Shown here one piece after another: positions 62,639 through 64,000 of a DNA stretch of 64,000 nt. The stretch covers positions 76,001 through 140,000 of the forward strand of contig CAUJNA010000494.1 of the NCBI GenBank assembly GCA_963377175.1, in the 5' to 3' direction. This DNA is from Effrenium voratum (taxonomy: Eukaryota; Sar; Dinophyceae; Suessiales; Symbiodiniaceae). Below the pieces are notes generated by a model, which was not told the origin of the DNA, did not search any database, and saw only the letters and a list, made by a program, of their open reading frames with translations. Numbering within the stretch: position 1 is the stretch's first letter; every line of letters starts with the position of its first letter. Position numbers and translations under genes: made by a program.

Positions 62639-63380
62639 TCATCCCAGGTCGCCGGCCCAACGCAGCAGCGAGCGGAGCACCACCAGCGGCATCTTGCTCA
62701 GCAGGCCCCCCTCAAACCGACCGCGCGCGCCGGATGACTCTCTCCGCGTGTGTGCGCATGTAACTCGACACGTACTTTCATCGCTTGCCCCACAGCTTAC
62801 GAGACGGGTTCGGTCGCATATCAGCTCTAAGAAAGGTACTACAGAAACAAAACCACTGCCGAAATCTTGCCCGCTCTCAATGAACACACCGACCATGTTG
62901 GGCAAACGCCCATTATTTCCCAAGTTCTCATACAAGCTCTGTTTCTCTGTTTCCTCGTGGGCATGACTTTTTCAAGTGCATTTATACGACAAAAACACAA
63001 TTTAGGCAAGCACGCAAAAAAACTTGCAAGTCAGTATGCACGCTCAAGTGCATTCGCTAGAAAGGGGGCCAACAATTTGGGAAACACTCCGCCCAGCGTT
63101 TCAATTGAATGACGTCTTTCTTCTTCGCTGAATTCGCTCCCGCGGGTTGCCATTGCACGAAGCAAATGATGCCAGTTAGTGGTGTGCAGTGTGAGAAAAC
63201 ATGGGCCTTTGAGCTGTCCCCGTGTGTCCTCCCCAAATGAACCGCAGAGTGAAAGTGGCCGGCCTCATGGTGCCTCTGGCCAACATTTTTCGGCTGAAGC
63301 TACTGGGCTGTGGGCTGCTTGCACTGCTCTTTCTCAGAAAAAATAAATAAATATATATATATATATATATATATATTTTA

Positions 63381-63425
<45 letters not shown>

Positions 63426-63545
63426 CCATGTTTGTTTCCAGACAAAAAACGGGCCAAACAAGCCCGGGCCTCCTTCCGCAAGTCCTCTGGCGTCAGCTTT
63501 CTGAAGCGGTCGGGGACCTTCTCCTCGGCAAGACTCGGCAAAGCG
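62639..63545 (-). CDS. probable exons of an unidentified host gene
   Basis: At 63541-63440 the minus strand reads SLAEEKVPDRFRKLTPEDLR, then KEARACLARF, a charged helical segment of good coding character. At about 62725-62641 another frame reads FEGGLLSKMPLVVLRSLLRW and reaches a stop six codons after that Trp. These may be upstream and terminal exons of one minus-strand gene, but no family is recognised and the join is a guess. Confidence 0.3.
63342..63420. repeat. TA run followed by about 33 A
   Basis: AAATAAATAAATATATATAT passes into a TA run, then TTTTATATATATT and a pure poly-A tract (about 63388-63420). It is simple-sequence DNA, possibly the tail of a retroposed sequence, although no body was recognised beside it. 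Confidence 0.8.
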
Positions 63546-64000
63546 TCTGGCTCCGCTCCAATGTCTTGCTACGCCCAAACCATGGCGAGAAACCAAACCA
63601 ATGGATGCGTCCATCAGTCGGCCGCAAGATGGACCTGTTGCTGGATTGCTGCACAATGAGGTAGGAGAATGGTACGAATCCACGCCCCAAGCACACGTGA
63701 GGCACTGTTCACATTAAAATTACCAGTTGGGTATAAAAGCGTCCAGCCTTTGCGTTGGGTTTGCTCTGTTTCGATACTGCCCATGCTTCGCAGCTTAGGG
63801 ATAGAAGCCTCATGGGATTGAACACCCACTGAGGAAGTCAACACATTTTCCAAAGGCATCCAGCTGACTCACTTGCCCACAGACCACACAGGTCACAGGT
63901 AGGAGCGCAGCAGATCATTTCCATACTCCACCCCGCGTGCTTTCCTCAATGATACACTGACTTCTGTCATCAAGGCCTCATTTACGGAAACCAAAGTGGG
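63546..64000. other. host DNA to window end, no gene recognised
   Basis: No supported exon. Open frames in this stretch are short and overlapping. Confidence 0.5.

Noticed and set aside
62388..62966. 192-codon plus-strand frame
   Set aside because: Low-similarity Ser/Pro/Leu translation lying opposite a better minus-strand exon candidate.
63388..63420. Poly-A tract as evidence of a retrogene
   Set aside because: No intronless gene body or flanking duplication was found next to it; a TA microsatellite adjoins, so simple-sequence expansion is enough.

Overview
The window is a eukaryotic, intron-rich nuclear locus carrying a complete AT-rich virus-derived insert. The host is most likely a dinoflagellate. 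The best-resolved host gene, a GMP reductase with about 20 tiny exons, has GC at nearly all its intron donors, one probable GA donor and only two GT donors. Acceptors are AG, usually followed by G. This mix is typical of dinoflagellate (Symbiodiniaceae-like) genomes. Host DNA is GC-balanced to GC-rich, full of microsatellites and short dispersed intronic repeats.

Layout. Host flank 1-3488 has one probable exon. An integrated Polinton-like virus (PLV) runs from 3494 to 23722. It is about 20.2 kb, with terminal inverted repeats of 441 bp (left) and 433 bp (right), and a TAGGG(A) direct repeat on both sides that looks like a target-site duplication. Host DNA resumes at 23723. Recognisable host genes are all on the minus strand: a dynamin/AIG1-like GTPase with a Cys-rich tail (about 28.4-31.2 kb), two tandem CAF16-like ABC-type ATPases (32.9-40.9 kb and about 41.4-45.1 kb), a small MYND-finger protein (48.0-48.9 kb) and GMP reductase (50.8-58.9 kb). 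Other stretches hold isolated probable exons or nothing I can assign.

The viral element. The left arm is on the minus strand: three related Cys-motif proteins behind duplicated promoter blocks, a DDE (rve) integrase, and a large replication gene combining polymerase-B-like motifs, an SF1 helicase and an HNH-like Cys/His tail. That gene is broken into four reading-frame pieces, each break lying in a (TA)n tract. The right arm holds morphogenesis genes: an S74-chaperone fibre, a C2HC protein, a penton-like protein, a lipase, the double-jelly-roll major capsid protein, a conserved PLV structural family, an A32-type packaging ATPase with an aberrant Walker A, and several small zinc-finger or membrane-targeted proteins. 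Convergent genes are separated by near-perfect hairpins. Capsid-side leaders carry paired TGATATA/TATATCA motifs, and left-arm genes share a TATTTAAAGAAATA box. I see no maturation protease.

Together the genes describe integration (integrase, inverted repeats), replication (polymerase/helicase), packaging (ATPase), capsid (major capsid and penton-like proteins), and entry (fibre, lipase). The frame breaks, if real, mean this copy could not replicate by itself. The otherwise intact capsid genes and recognisable target-site repeat suggest a fairly recent insertion.
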